NCBI GenBank assembly: GCA_017506865.1
Contig: JAFCMP010000549.1
Location: 186,001-250,000 of the forward strand
Direction: 5' to 3'
From: Tribonema minus
Lineage: Eukaryota > Sar > Xanthophyceae > Tribonematales > Tribonemataceae
Length of the DNA: 64,000 bases
Numbering within the stretch: the stretch's first letter is position 1; each line of letters starts with the position of its first letter. This document shows positions 37,401 through 48,150 of this stretch, piece after piece. Position numbers and translations under genes: made by a program. The notes beneath the pieces are model-generated. The model was not told the origin of the DNA, did no database searches, and saw nothing but the letters and a program-made list of their open reading frames with translations.

Positions 37401-38292
37401 AATGTGCAAATGTGTAATTTATTAATCGCATGAATAATTGTACCACAAACAAAATTAGAGATGAGGCAGGCACCACGTAGAAAAATTTGGCTTAACCAGT
37501 AACCCCTATTTCTCCACTTGTGCGGCGGGGGGCAAAGATGGGTGAGCTTGCGAGTCAGGGTCACTTGTAGCAGACCCAACATGAAGGACCATATTTGAGC
37601 AGAAAATGCAGATGAGGCAGGCATCGCCTGGAGACATGTCAGTTGGCAAATAGGCCATAACGAAGCGCTTCTTAGGGTTAGGGTTAGGGTTAGGGTTACG
37701 CGGTGTGACAGCTGCGCACAGGGTGACTGCAGGCAGTTCTCCATGCCAGCAGTGCGAGTGAGCTACGATCCACGAACTACGCCCATCATCAGGTCTGTGT
37801 GCAGCTTGTGTCAGAACAACTTGAAATACTTCATTGGCTTCCGCTTGAGGGGCAGAAACCCTATTCTCACCACATCGCATACTTGAAGTACAGTAAAGTT
37901 GCGCCTCTCTCTAGCTTGTGCACACTTATCTTGCTAGGAGCATACACAGACAGTCACTGCATCATAAAGCTACACACAGGTGGGGGACTCAGACGGTGCT
38001 TTTCCGCCGTTTCAAGTTTAATTTGAAGTACAAACCGGTGCCATTCGCGAGCTGGCTGAGCACTGTGACAGCGCGCCGCACGCACCTTTCCACGCACGCG
38101 CCACAGAAACACCAGCCCGATGATGCAGTAGATGACGATGGCCACGACGTTCGATGTTCCGTACACCGTGTTCAGTGGCGCCGCCGGGGACCATTCCGCC
38201 GGGCACGGAATGTTGCACGCCTGTTCCTGGCAGCACGAGTCCGGGGGCACTGCATACGTGGCGCCCCCTGCCGCGCAGGTGTCTTCACTCAT
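28485..38292 (-). CDS. sodium:solute symporter (SSF) family transporter, DUR3-like
   Basis: Eleven exons (minus): 38292-38086, 37304-37066, 36080-36007, 35099-34965, 34607-34276, 33737-33650, 33036-32931, 31793-31568, 30841-30707, 29500-29378, 28907-28485. All have GT-AG ends, phases match at each join, and the total is 695 codons plus stop, the usual SSF/DUR3 length. ATG 38292 has a GCCACC context. Family landmarks: VEKYFVAGRSLNLFVATL, then QSIDSNATLGNADLAYKY, LTMPDFYARSYGKLFEVLVS, NLVGFGRILTF, SYTIGGGLMSVIGADVVQAL, VGIPFAFMGGFMKVFYGPDS, CSSILGLPTC and GIVAASMSTSTGVILAIST. SSF proteins are multipass LeuT-fold carriers driven by sodium or protons. The match to the algal urea-transporter branch is inference; substrate is unproven. 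The N-terminus (about 40 residues) has six Cys and may face the outside. No frameshift or stop breaks the model. Confidence 0.92.
29656..29683 (-). repeat. upstream 5'-edge copy of SSF exon 10
   Basis: The minus strand reads CCCTACAG then GGCTCCATTGCGCCGCTGGT, against CCTGCAG then GGCTCCATTGCGCCGCTGCT at the true exon start (29500). A C-rich tract precedes both acceptors (29521-29550 and 29697-29712). The offset is about 180 bp. Confidence 0.85.
31462..31520 (-). repeat. downstream 3'-edge copy of SSF exon 8
   Basis: The end of exon 8 with its donor (minus reading ATCCACTGGTTGCGGCCGGG at 31568-31600) is repeated about 98 bp downstream as ATCCACTGGTTCCGGCCAGG, again followed by CACGGTGAG. The donor is intact. 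Confidence 0.9.
31862..32412 (-). repeat. four upstream 5'-edge copies of SSF exon 8
   Basis: Segments at 31866-31945, 32035-32100, 32175-32255 and 32335-32410 each repeat the start of exon 8 and its acceptor. Conceptual readings are SSILGLPTCAEWLPDSNAFL, SSIRGLPTV, SSILGLPTYA and VQPGLACV, in order of increasing decay away from the exon. Spacing is about 142, 156, 159 and 155 bp. The nearest copy differs from the true exon by only a few bases over 70 and keeps a GCGCAG acceptor. Confidence 0.9.
32520..32735. repeat. minisatellite of GGCAATGGGGGTAGGTATGC units
   Basis: About eight imperfect units of 18-30 bp, each containing CAATGGGGGTAGGTAT or CAAGGGGGGTAGGTAT, lie in the SSF intron between exons 7 and 8. 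On the gene strand they read as repeated ATACCTACCCCC, a C-rich pyrimidine stretch. Confidence 0.85.
34045..34240 (-). repeat. two downstream 3'-edge copies of SSF exon 5
   Basis: The exon 5 end (plus reading GAATGGTCGCCCAGTTGTAG at 34284-34303) recurs at 34182-34201 as GAATGGTCGTCAAGTTGTAG and at 34061-34080 as AACGGTCGCCCAGTTGTAGA. Following bases (GGCATTSGGGAA) are also shared. The donor context is partly decayed. Confidence 0.85.
34850..34910 (-). repeat. downstream 3'-edge copy of SSF exon 4
   Basis: The last 60 bases of exon 4 (encoding ALCASYTIGGGLMSVIGA) are repeated 115 bp downstream with only a few changes. Both copies are followed by a donor (GTGTGTGGTGCACTGGCTG versus GTGCGGTGCACTGGCTG) and then by a TTAGGG-type tract, so the whole unit including the telomere-like tract has been duplicated. 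Confidence 0.92.
35220..35412. repeat. minisatellite of CAACGCTCAGCGC / CATCAGCGCTGAGCGC units
   Basis: Seven or eight units of about 27 bp alternate between CTCAACGCTCAGCGCAAAGTG and CATCAGCGCTGAGCGCAGAG. The element lies in the SSF intron between exons 3 and 4. The core GCGCTGAGCGC can pair with itself. Confidence 0.85.
36735..36965 (-). repeat. downstream 3'-edge copies of SSF exon 2
   Basis: Segment 36871-36965 repeats the last 95 bases of exon 2 (ending in a proline-aspartate codon pair and a GCGTGAGTG donor) with indels. Segment 36735-36818 is a third, more decayed copy that still has GCGGCACTC and GGCAGCACGC blocks. Each copy is followed by CCCTAA/TTAGGG runs (36600-36720, 36970-37015). 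Confidence 0.88.
37308..37330 (-). promoter_or_regulatory. poly-C pyrimidine tract before the SSF exon 2 acceptor
   Basis: On the gene strand an almost pure C run ends directly in TCAG. The same arrangement occurs before SSF exon 11 (28911-28950), SSF exon 10 (29521-29550), SSF exon 6 (33757-33779), exon 43505 of the nucleoredoxin-like gene (43520-43532) and exon 21958 (21970-22005). Such C-homopolymers act here as the pyrimidine tract of the 3' splice site. Confidence 0.7.
37672..37698 (+). repeat. interstitial telomere-type tract (TTAGGG, four units)
   Basis: Four TTAGGG units in direct succession lie in the first SSF intron. Similar tracts are at 34921-34940, 12819-12838 and 2980-3010. 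Confidence 0.9.
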
Positions 38293-41200
38293 GGTGGCGA
38301 GACGCGCAACTGGTGATGTTCAACTTGAAGTTGCTGCTGTCGCTGTGTGTTGCCGCCGTGCCGCAGCCTGCGCGCAGATAGCATCAAATTGGCAGGAACG
38401 CGCGCACTTGAATAGTGAGTGGGAATGGTATGAGTCTTAACGTGAACAGGCAAAGGCGCGCGCCTTCACACGTTATTGCATGCCAAGCGAATGATTCAGA
38501 AGGTCTTGCACCTCAGCTCTTTCAAGTGACCGATAGCGTATGGACGAAAGGTAGCGGTTGACACCGCCGCTATTCCGGCAGTGTGGCTCACGAGGTGCGC
38601 TGCCACCCCGACCAAAGTTGGGACACTTTTAATTGTACCACAAAGGTATGTGGGCTACCTGGTCAGACGTTGTCAACCAATCTTAAGAGTTTAAGTTAAG
38701 ACTGAGTGCCGCAGCTGCACCACCATAGCCTGTGTCAGCAGAAAATGGTGTCGCTGAGGTGTCAATCAGCCATTGGTGCCAGAGCATGCCAACCTCGGCA
38801 CATACAGCAAGTCGTTAGAGCATGCCCGCACGGACTGTCTGAGGCTGTCCAGCTTTCTGCGCCTGTGTCAACCGCGGTGATTGTGATTTGAACTGGCGTG
38901 CCGTTCAATCACGTGTTCAGCAAGGTGATTGCGATGCGTTCTATACTCAGCCTGGTGCATGCAATAAATTCAATTGAAGAACTGGCTGCTGCACATAATC
39001 ATGATTGCGAACTGCAACAATGCACTGGACCACACCAAGTATTATTTGCAGATCGAACTTGAAGACTTTGCGGCTGCCTGCTGGCTGCAACATGGTGTGA
39101 TGATGACCTGTGACTTCGGAAGTGCTCACGACCACAGGCCGAAAGCTTGAATTCAACAACAGTGCCACCGTGAGGATAGCCAATGGCATGCTGCCAGCTG
39201 CCCAAGGCCTCCTTGCTTCAGGTGCCCATTACTGCAGCTGGTTTATTTGTGCCACAATCCATTTGTCTGCTGATTACAATCCTCATGTAGCAGGCAGCCA
39301 TTGTGGTGGGGCTAGATCTCCTCGATGATACAACACAAGTTTGCGACATACCGTGCAGGCAAAATTCAAGGTCAACTTGATTTCAAAGCCCTCTGGAATC
39401 CGGAGGTTAACGTGGGGATCTACTCGAGTGGCGTAATTGTCTGCTGCTGCTGGCTTCTGCCGGTTATGCTGTTGCTGCTGAAAAGGCAATTCAATGCATC
39501 CACACAGCGCGCAGCAACTGCTTGTGCAGAGTATGTAGTAATTACCACCACACGCGCTACTAGTTCTACTTCCTGGCGGCCTAATACCTCAAAGAACCAA
39601 TGCTGGATAGCCATCCGTGCTGCAAAGTGCATACAGGATCCTTGGTGCAGCAGGCTATGAGTGCGAGCTTGTTTCGTTGCCGGGCTTAAGGCACCGGTGA
39701 GCTGGCAGACCAACAACATGCAGGCATACGCACGGGGTGCAGAGCATCAGCCAGCCTCTGGCACGGGTTTAACACCGGGATTAACACCGGCTTGCTCCTC
39801 TGCACTGCACTGCAAACGGCCCAAGCCTGTCTGATGCTACTGCCAGCCTGTCGCTCTTTACCGTGCACGCTACACGTCACATTCGTCTGTCCTACCTCGC
39901 TGTCATGTGAACAACTGCTTGCTGTGCCTTTACCTGGTGTGGTGTGGTGATTATGTGAGCCTTGCTCCGCACACCTTCAGTCCTCACTTGCAGATCCAGT
40001 GCTCCGTAGACGTGCAACAATTGAAGCGCCGGGTCGCAAGCCTGCAACTTTTTTTTCAGTCTGCAATTGTATGGCGCGGCCAGCTCTGCAGCAGCGACCA
40101 TATCATGTGAACCTGCCGCTCAATTGAGCCCTCAGGAAGCTAGGTGTCATTTTCACCATTGCAGCTCTTCGTTCAGGCCTGCACGCTGGGCTTGGGGTAA
40201 AGTTTAGGGGTTGTCGGAGATTCGGGGCATCTATCCCATTTCTTTATTATCATCTCATCTCCGGGGGAATATCTGAACTTCAAAGCTGAAGTTCGTTCAG
40301 CAACACATAGTTACGGACGTCCTTGCTTACTGTCGTCTGAGGGCACCTGTCAGATCTGCAATCTGCCTTCATCTGTGCGCGGATTTCCGCATTTTCACAT
40401 TTTTCAATGGCTGGTCACAGGTCGTAGACTGTAGGATGGTGGTAAATGTGGCATGGCCTGCAGTCGCACTTGGTGTGCACGCGCCGGGACACACACATAC
40501 CGTGACTTGCTGTTACGATGCATAGCTTTCCGTTGCATTTCGGCGAGATCGAAGGCCTTGTGCCATGTAGTATACTATTAGTATGTAGGTGCCTGCGCAA
40601 GACACTGCGTGGAGCCTGGCAATTGACCATGGCCCGTAATCGTTGCCCTGCAAGTGGACAATAATTGCTCTGCTACATTCAAACTATGTGCGCACGTGCA
40701 AGTGTTTCGGATCTTTTCTAGCTTTGATGTACTTATGATCTTGTATTTATAGCAGCCCCAAGGTGGGCTTGATGCGTTGGATAAGATTGCAAAAAACTAA
40801 AATCGGACAGGCCCTTAGAGCCCTGCGTTGCAGGCTTGTACTAGACTCATGGGGGGTAGACACAGCGGCACCCAGTCTGAGCCACACCTATCGTAGCCAA
40901 TGTCTCCATCTCTTGAGCGAAAACGCCGGAGGACCGCGGTTATGCCTCTAGTATACATTTGGGCCAGAGGCGCCCGGTCCTCCATTCCTTGCCTAAGCAC
41001 GCCGCTGACGTGCCTGGCCGAGGTTCTCTTTCTTGCGTGTTCAAGCAAACGATCTACAGTGTGCCCTGATGCTATCCGCATCCCCATGTTCCAATATCCC
41101 CTGCTGCTGCCCAAAGCCGTATCCTCACCACACGCGACTCCGCAGCTCCTGCTCACAGTCAGAGCCAGTATCTCCCATCCCCTAGCTGCCTGATGCACCC

Positions 41201-41532
41201 TCGCCACCATCAGCGCCACCGCAAGCGCTGCCGCACCTCTCGGTGCTAACGAGCAGCTTTGATGTACACATTTGAAGACAATTTCATTGCCAAGCTGTTG
41301 CAGCAGAAAAAGGTGCTGTCAAACACACTCGAAGCCAAGTGCTTTGAAGCAGATAAACAGAGGACGCCGCATTTATTGATACATATGTACAAAGTGCCTT
41401 ACCAGCACGCAACAGCTCACACTGGGCACAGCGCAGGTGCCTGCCGAACACCCCCCACCACCTGCTAGTGACCACCCAATCAGTGCTCAACATGGCGCTT
41501 GCGAGCCAAACAAGCCCGTCGTGCACTTAGTT
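38293..41532. other. intergenic spacer upstream of the SSF gene
   Basis: No supportable exon. The first few hundred bases left of 38500 should hold the SSF promoter, but no clear motif stands out. A 134-codon open minus frame (41219-40815) has no recognisable domain and no splice context; it may be chance or part of an unknown element. Confidence 0.35.
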
Positions 41533-44500
41533 TCACCGCCGCTGAAACCCCAGCCCAGGATGGACCATAAACTTAGCGTCTAGAAAGCTGGAGTCTGGGC
41601 TGTCGACAGGCACAGCCGCATAGCAGGCACCTGTGCCACCTCCCGGTAGTCTTTCACTCCACAGCATTACTAATGCTGCGCCGCCTCCGCCATTCCTGTC
41701 GGTGCATTTTTGGACTTCTTTCAGCAGGTCTGGTGGAGCGATGCCAGCTTTGACCAGGTGTGCTAGGCCCTGCGGGAGCGGTGCAGCAAGAGAGCAGAAC
41801 ATGATATATCAGATTTCCGCAAGTACTATTGCCATGTCCATGGCAGACTCATATTCAATTTGCAAGTGCACTTCGCCAGCACACCGGTGAGCAGTTGGAT
41901 ACCGCAGGCCACCAGATATCCCACTTCCCAATGCCGTTGGCCTGGCGACTGAGTCAGCTGTTGGCCACCATAACAATAATCGACCACAATGATCCAAAGT
42001 GGAAGAAACTTCTAATTTAAAGTCAGCTGCTACTGTCAGTCCGCTGACGAAGCATGACTGCTATGTAATCGCAGCGTTAGTAACTGCAATGACAGCAGCC
42101 TGAAAATGCCATAGCCGGTTGATGGGGAGAACAAGCAGGCGCCAGTAAAATTCGCACCATCAAAGCCGTGCATGTTTTCATGATGATATGCTAGCTGAGC
42201 GTACCACGCATGAGAACTGCAAGACCCCAAGTCACAAAAGCTATGGCCTGAGACTGCCGCTGCGTGCTCTGCTGCTTGTATTGGTCAGCACATGTGTACT
42301 TGTCAATGAACCTAGCAGCTACGCATTCAATGCATGATGTGATCGGACCGGACCTCAAGTGAACCCGCTGCTGCATGGTAAACAGCAATCCTTCAGGACG
42401 CCGACACGCTGATATTTGCAGAGGCCTTTTGCACCAGAAATGGAGCACTATTGAGTGATTCCCTGGATAATATATACCTTAAAATTCGTTATCAAAAACT
42501 ACTTACATTTTGCCACATCTCCTTCTCCGAGCTGTACAAGAAGCACGTTTGCCCAGGCGGCGTGTGATACTCCTGCACCACAGACGCCGCCACCTCCCTG
42601 TACCTGTTGACGAGCGGTGACGCACAACAATCCAAATCTCAGTGAGCGATGCTGCCTTTGAGGTTGGGAGTATGGCTACTTCAACTTTATACTTCAAAGC
42701 AAAGAGTTACCCAAAACGCACCAACAGCAGTGCGTTGCGAGGCCCATGACTGCTAGTGCCTGCTGCTGTGGTAGCCAACGCAACTGACATAGAAGTATGA
42801 ACACCAGGTGCACATGTGGCATGGCTGAAGCACCTCCACGTAAGTGCAACTGGTAGCAGTGACCGTGAAGGCAGTAACTATTGCTCACAGAGTACACAAC
42901 GCGTCCAACCGCAGCGGCTCAACTGCCGAGCAGCGCGCATGCTCTGACTATGCACAGTCGAAAATTGATGAGAGTGTGAGCGGGGGCAGAAGGGCGGGCA
43001 ACTGACTACCTGCATGTGCGAGTTTGACAAGCGTGCGCATACATACACTGGCAAATAGTACACGCTTGCAAGTGCCCCGTGTTTCCCCTCACGTCAGTTA
43101 CACGGAAACGAATCAAAAATCGCAGAGCTCTAAGTGACAAAGTGTGGGTAGCCGCCAGCGTCTTGCACTAACAACCGTGGTCGCCGCTGCTGCAGTCATT
43201 GGCCACGAGTCAACCAGTGCCATCATATCCACAGTAAGCACAATGCGTCCCCACCAACGCGTCCCCATTGTGGCATAACAGCGCCTCACCTGTCAAGCAG
43301 CGCGCACTGCTCAGCAACAGGCACGGCATGCGGGCTGTCGTACGCGGGCAGCAGCAGCAGCCCCGTGAGCGGCCCCGCCTGTGGCGCGCGCGCCAGCGTC
43401 AGCGACGTGACCAGATGTCGAACGGAGCCGTCGCGAGCGGAGGCGGCGCCCCCCCCTGCGGGAGCCCATGGGAAGCCCACTGCCGCGCGGTCTAAAGAGA
43501 GGTGCCTGAGAGAGCAAAGGGGGGGGGGGGGGTAGGTCGTTGGCAATGACAAGGGGCGGGTGTTGATCTGTGAGCGGGGCCACCGCCGCACGGTCTAAAG
43601 AGAGGTGCCTGAGAGAGCAAGGGGCGGGGGGGTAGGGTAGGGGGATAGGTCGTTGGCAAGGGGTATATATGGGTATGTGAGCAGGCCCACCGCCGCGCGG
43701 ATTGAGGAGAGGTGCCTGAGTGAGGACCGGGGGGGGGGTTGGGGTTTGGGGATTGGTCGTTGGCAAGGGGTAGGTAAGGATTTGTGAGCCACCGCGGTCC
43801 TCGTATACATGCCTATTCTAGCAGTTCTACCCAGTTGTCTCAGCAAATGGCCCTGCGCTGGTACGCATTGTGCGGCGGGCAGCGGGCAGGTTCTGCAGCG
43901 GGCGCACGCCGCACTCCACTTGCCTGCCACTACGCACAGGATGCCATCGCCCATGAGCCTGCAAAACAGCAGCTGAGGCTACTGCCTAGTGATCAACTTC
44001 AACTTCAATATGTGAGACGCACTGAATGCCATCGTCCACAAGCCTGCACCCGTTGGCGTCCAGGAACAGCAGCTGAGGCGTGCTGCTCAGGCTGAGTCAA
44101 CTTCAACTTCAAGATTTGTAGCGCACCGGATGCTGTCGTCGACGAGAACGCCCGTTGGAGTCCAGAAACAGCAGCTGAGGCGTGCTGCTGAGGCTAGTGA
44201 TCAACTTCATCTTCAGTAATTGTGGCGCAGATGCCACTGTCGACGAGCACACCCGTCGGAGTCCAGAAGACAGCTGAGGCATGCTGTCGAGGCGTCAACT
44301 TTAACTTTTTAAAATGTGACATCCTGGATGCCATCATCAACAAATGTGTGCCCATTTGCAGTCCAGAAACAGCAGCTGAGGCGTGCTGCTGAGCGTTACG
44401 TAAACTTCAACTGCAAGGTCTGTGACGCACTGAATGCCATCGTCGACAAGAACCTGCCCATTAGAGCGTCAAAATAGCAACTGAGGCATACTGGGCTACT

Positions 44501-46484
44501 AAAAGTCACATTCAAATTCAGGACTTGTGAACACCGAATGCCAGTGTTCATTGAAAAATCGCCCATCGTCAATGAGGAAAGCTGAGACATGCTGCTCAGC
44601 ATCAACTTCAAGAATTGTGACGCACGGATGCCGTCGTCGACGAAAACGCGCCCATTGGAGTCCAGAAATAGCAGCTGAGGCGTGCTGCTGAGGCCCGCAG
44701 TGCTCGCGCCGACCAGCTGTGTTAACTTCAACTTCAGTTTTTGGCGCACCGGATGCCATCGTCAACAAGAATGCGCCCGTTCGAGTCCCAGGAACAGCAG
44801 CTGCGGCGTACTGCTGAAGTTAATGGTCAACTTCAACTGCAAGCTTTGTGATGCACCATATGCCATCGAGGAAAGCTGAGACGTGCTGCTTAGTATCAAC
44901 TTCAATCATTGTGACGCACCGGATGCCGTCGTCGACGAGAACGCGCCCATTGGAGTCCAGAAACAGCAGCTGAGGCGTGCTGGTGAGGCCCGCAGCACTC
45001 GCGCCGCCCCCCAGCTGCTTCACCATGCTGCGCTGCAGCTCCTCCGACTGCGCCAGCGGCACGGCGCGCCAGTGCGAGTGCAGGCCTTCCAGGTAGCACC
45101 TGCGTATGGCAAGTTGAAGTTGAAATCAGATGGGGCAGCCGTTGGCCGCCGAGGGCTGTGAATTCCAGTGTGAAAGCAGTGCATGCGCATGGAGCACAGT
45201 CTGCTGCACAGAAAAATTTGTTGAGTGGACATGACGGCGTGTCAGTGCGAGTGCAGGCCCTGTAGGTGGCATCTGCGCGCAGGGAAGTCACAGTTGAAGT
45301 TGAATGGATTTTCTTGCAGCGTGGGCACACAGCGAATGAGAATGTAATGAGCGAAAGCGATGCGTGCGCACAGAGCACAGAGATTGTGTTGAGGGGGCAT
45401 CATTGCAGGCCCTCGAGGTAGCACCTGCGCCGTGGCAAGTTCAAGTTGAAGTTGAGACGGGCAGTCGTTGGCCGCCGAGGGTTGTGAAAGCGATGCGTGC
45501 TCGCGGAGCACAGAGAAATGTGTTGAGTGGGCATCATGGCGCGTCAGTTCGAGTCTAGGCCTATATGGTCTGAGTTATGTGGAGGGACATTATGCATGAA
45601 GCCCAGCTCATACATACACCATCTGTACGCCACTTGCCTCACTGCCGAAGACTTAAGGTTGGGGGTAGATAAATGTACATCAAGTATGCGCACAGGCACC
45701 TTGATTGATGGACCTCTTTCACACTCATTCCTGCCCTGAAAGGGCTTTATTTAGACTACCACAGCCTTCATCATCCCACATGTGTCACTAGCGTGTGTTC
45801 GCCCATGAGCACACAGTTAAGACGCGTCATATGCTGCCACGTAGCGCTTCAGTGTTCTGACCTACCCTAGCCCTAATCTTGACGCCAAACCTTACCCTAA
45901 TCACAACTTGCCGCATGCGCTGGAGGAACAAACACAAGGTTTCCATTAGATACACATACATGCGCGCGCGCACAACTGCTTGCTGATCACTGGTGCGCGG
46001 TGAAACGAAGGGTTGTACTAGGGTTGAAGTTAAGGTTGGAAGTTAAGTAGGGTTACAGCTCAGAGCTGACGCACCTGAACGGTTCCGAGCGCTGCTTTGA
46101 CATGCTAGGGTTGAATTTGAGGTAAAAAGTTCGGGTTACGGTTCAGCGGAGTGACGCACCTGGATGTTTCAGAGCGCTGCCGCGACGTGCTAGGGTTGAA
46201 GTTCAGGTTACAAGGTAAGGGTTACAAATAAGACCCTCCCTGATACCTCCGCAGGTAGGGGGCGAGGGACCCCTGGTGAATGTGGAAGTGAGGTTAGAAC
46301 GTAGGGTTACAAGTTCAGAGGTGACGCACCTGAACGTTTCGGAGCGCTGCCGCGACGTGTCGCGGGCATCCGACGCGCACACCACCACCTGCAAGTGGCT
46401 CCCCCCCGCCTTCAGCCGCGCCTGCATCGTTTCCTCCGCCTTCAGCAGGAGGCTCGTGGCCGTTCGTGTGGAGAAGCAGCCCAC
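41533..46484 (-). CDS. nucleoredoxin-like thioredoxin-fold protein lacking the CxxC active site (5' exons not found)
   Basis: Exons (minus): 46484-46330, 45099-44920, 43505-43290, 42603-42507, 41769-41533, with GT-AG ends and matching phases throughout; 294 codons then stop. The order follows nucleoredoxin/tryparedoxin: VGCFSTRTATSLLLKAEETM, SHLQVVVCASDARD, LEGLHSHWRAVPLAQSEELQ, TSTPQLLFLDSNGRVLVDDG, VGFPW, GLLLLPAYDS, FLYSSEKEMWQN. In the family the first block is VGLYFSAxWCPPC; here the WCPPC site reads as TATSL, so the disulfide chemistry is missing and a structural or binding role is more likely. The first exon begins in phase 0 at an acceptor, so the N-terminus is upstream and unidentified. 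Fold assignment rests on pattern recognition of spaced motifs. Confidence 0.72.
43590..43725 (-). repeat. upstream 5'-edge copies of exon 43505-43290
   Basis: Plus-strand blocks at 43595-43622 and 43692-43720 repeat the exon start and acceptor at 43482-43512 (CGGTCTAAAGAGAGGTGCCT then GAG). Each is followed by a G-run (C-run on the gene strand) and by GGTCGTTGGCAA. Spacing is close to 100 bp. Confidence 0.9.
43931..44885 (-). repeat. array of about ten 3'-edge copies of the nucleoredoxin-like exon 45099-44920
   Basis: The exon end encoding QLLFLDSNGRVLVDDGI plus its GTGCGTCAC donor recurs at about 44840-44885 (partial), 44744-44807, 44620-44695, 44527-44600, 44423-44497, 44320-44395, 44225-44292, 44121-44193, 44017-44092 and 43931-43980. 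The period is 100-125 bp. Most units carry AACAGCAGCTGAGGCGTGCT, the GCACCGGATGCC donor side and a following TCAACTTCAACTTCA run. None is required by the gene model; several keep open frames and donors. Confidence 0.93.
45241..45575 (-). repeat. three upstream 5'-edge copies of exon 45099-44920
   Basis: The exon start (plus reading GTGCGAGTGCAGGCCTTCCA then GGTAGCACCTGCG) is repeated at 45245-45277, 45403-45433 and 45542-45570 with increasing decay. The intron next to each (GTTGAAGTTGA, then TTGGCCGCCGAGGG and AGCGATGCGTGCGC) is also repeated, with a period of about 150 bp. Confidence 0.88.
46060..46208 (-). repeat. downstream 3'-edge copies of exon 46484-46330
   Basis: The exon end and donor (plus reading GTGACGCACCTGAACGTTTC) recur at 46151-46185 and 46067-46100, each followed by GAGCGCTGC and then TAGGGTTGAAGTT. 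The donor GTGCGTCAC is preserved in both copies. Confidence 0.88.
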
Positions 46485-46610
46485 CTGGCGCGTGCATAGT
46501 GAGAGAAACGTGGCAGTGATCAGCGGAGACGCGTGCGTGCGCAGGCAATGCTGGTTTGTATGCATGCCGATGTGTAAACCTAGCACTAATTCTAACCCTA
46601 AACCTACCCT

Positions 46611-46690
46611 ACGCCTGCATTTTGTCCACCGCCTTCAGCAGGAGACTCGTGGCGGTGCGCGTGGAGAAGCAGCCCACCTGGCGGCGCGCG
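46611..46690 (-). repeat. upstream 5'-edge copy of exon 46484-46330
   Basis: About 75 bases repeat the exon start (VGCFSTRTATSLLLKAV reading) and its CGCCAG acceptor with few changes. The copy also lacks the CPPC codons, so the active-site loss predates the duplication. The intron block with GCGTGCGTGCG and TGTATGCATGCC is repeated too. Offset is about 195 bp. Confidence 0.9.
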
Positions 46691-48150
46691 ACGCGCGTGC
46701 AGTGTGAGATGCGTGGCAGTGCTCAGCGACGACGCGTGCGTGCGCGCGCGATGCTGATTTGTATGCATGCCAATGCGTAACTTTAACCCTCATCCTCAAG
46801 GTAACTCTTTAACCTAACCCAAACCCTGAAGGCGGCCATGACCTTCACGACCGCCAAAGCACCAAGTGGCCCAGGCGTTCTCACAAGTATGCAGCGGTAG
46901 ACATACGATGTTGGAATTCATGCAGATTGTTCAGTGCGTACGACGCGATAGAATCCCACCGGGCGCGCACTGCCTGCTGAAGTGGCACCATGGCGGCATC
47001 TGATGGCCATTTCACAATCAGGCAACGAGCAGTGTAGACTATATCATTGTCTGCAGCACAGGTCAGAGACTTGCGAGCATAAATGGACAGTTGAAGATTA
47101 TTTGTATCAAAAGTTGCCCCCAAACGCTGTGACCAAAGAGTCACTTGGTGGCCTGTACAGCTGTGATCAACTGCAAGGCTTTGTTGCAGACAGTTTGCAT
47201 GGCACTTTAAGGCTGTTGCAAAGAAGTTGTGTATGCTAGAATTTGGCACTGCTTGCGGCAGCTGAGGATTGATTCAGCATGGAGTGTATGGGAGTAGTGC
47301 TCTGGACTAATGCCAAACAGTTGCCCAAAGATTTTGTACTATGTGATTGGAAACAAGGCAGCAGCTGCGGCATGCTGCTGTGGCGATGTGAAGTAGCATT
47401 ATAGGCACCCCGTCACAGCTGCCAAAACACCTGGCTTGGACGTAATGTAGCATGCGTAACAGTTTGCATAAATCACCAGCCAGACGCTACATATTCCTGG
47501 GACAACCGCCTGCTACTGCGTGTAGGTACATACCTGGCTGCAAGCTGAGCAGATCACTTGAATGAGCTGTCGCAACAGATCTCACTCACTAAATTCAAAT
47601 GCTCAAAACTTTTGTTAGGTGTTCGAGGTACATGAAAAGAAAAGCGAGGTAAGTAGCCCAAGTACAACGCTGTTTCTCGTGTTCTGACTGGATTTGCTAA
47701 TGCAGTACCTTGCCGAAGAAGACCGCATACACCACGCCACCACCTGCGGTACTTTCAGAGGCTTTCTCGCTGCCACCGCTGCTGTCCTGCCAATGAATGT
47801 CCGCGCCTTCGCCACAAGCTGGGAGCTTGTCGACCATCTCAGTGAAGCTCGACAATGTGCTGCTCTTCCGAGGCAAGGATGCCAGTTGACACACTGGCGA
47901 CCGTCGCCTGACGAGATGTCGCAACGCCATAAATCCCTCTGCGCTGACAACTCTGCAAGCTTGCTGTGCGTGCTGACCTTCAACCAGCTCAGCGCGAACA
48001 AATCAACCTTCAAGTGTGTGACGCTCCCACCGCTGGCCCGCGCTGACACAAATCAAAAATCCTCACAATACTCCCTCCCACTGCCATCAAGTTCCGCTGG
48101 TTATGTGATGTGCAGCCACATGGCAGGCCGGCAAGCAGGAGCACAGAGGC
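46691..48150. other. stretch without a supported gene
   Basis: A plus-strand open frame of about 160 codons (47694-48188) reads QYLAEEDRIHHATTCGTFRG and LVDHLSEARQ, faintly like a degraded F-box or ankyrin-type exon, but I cannot support a function. The missing 5' exons of the nucleoredoxin-like gene should lie here or further right. A short CCCTAA-like series lies at 46790-46825. Confidence 0.3.

Noticed and set aside
40815-41219. 134-codon minus open frame as a gene
   Set aside because: No domain, no signal of splicing and no codon pattern like the confirmed exons.
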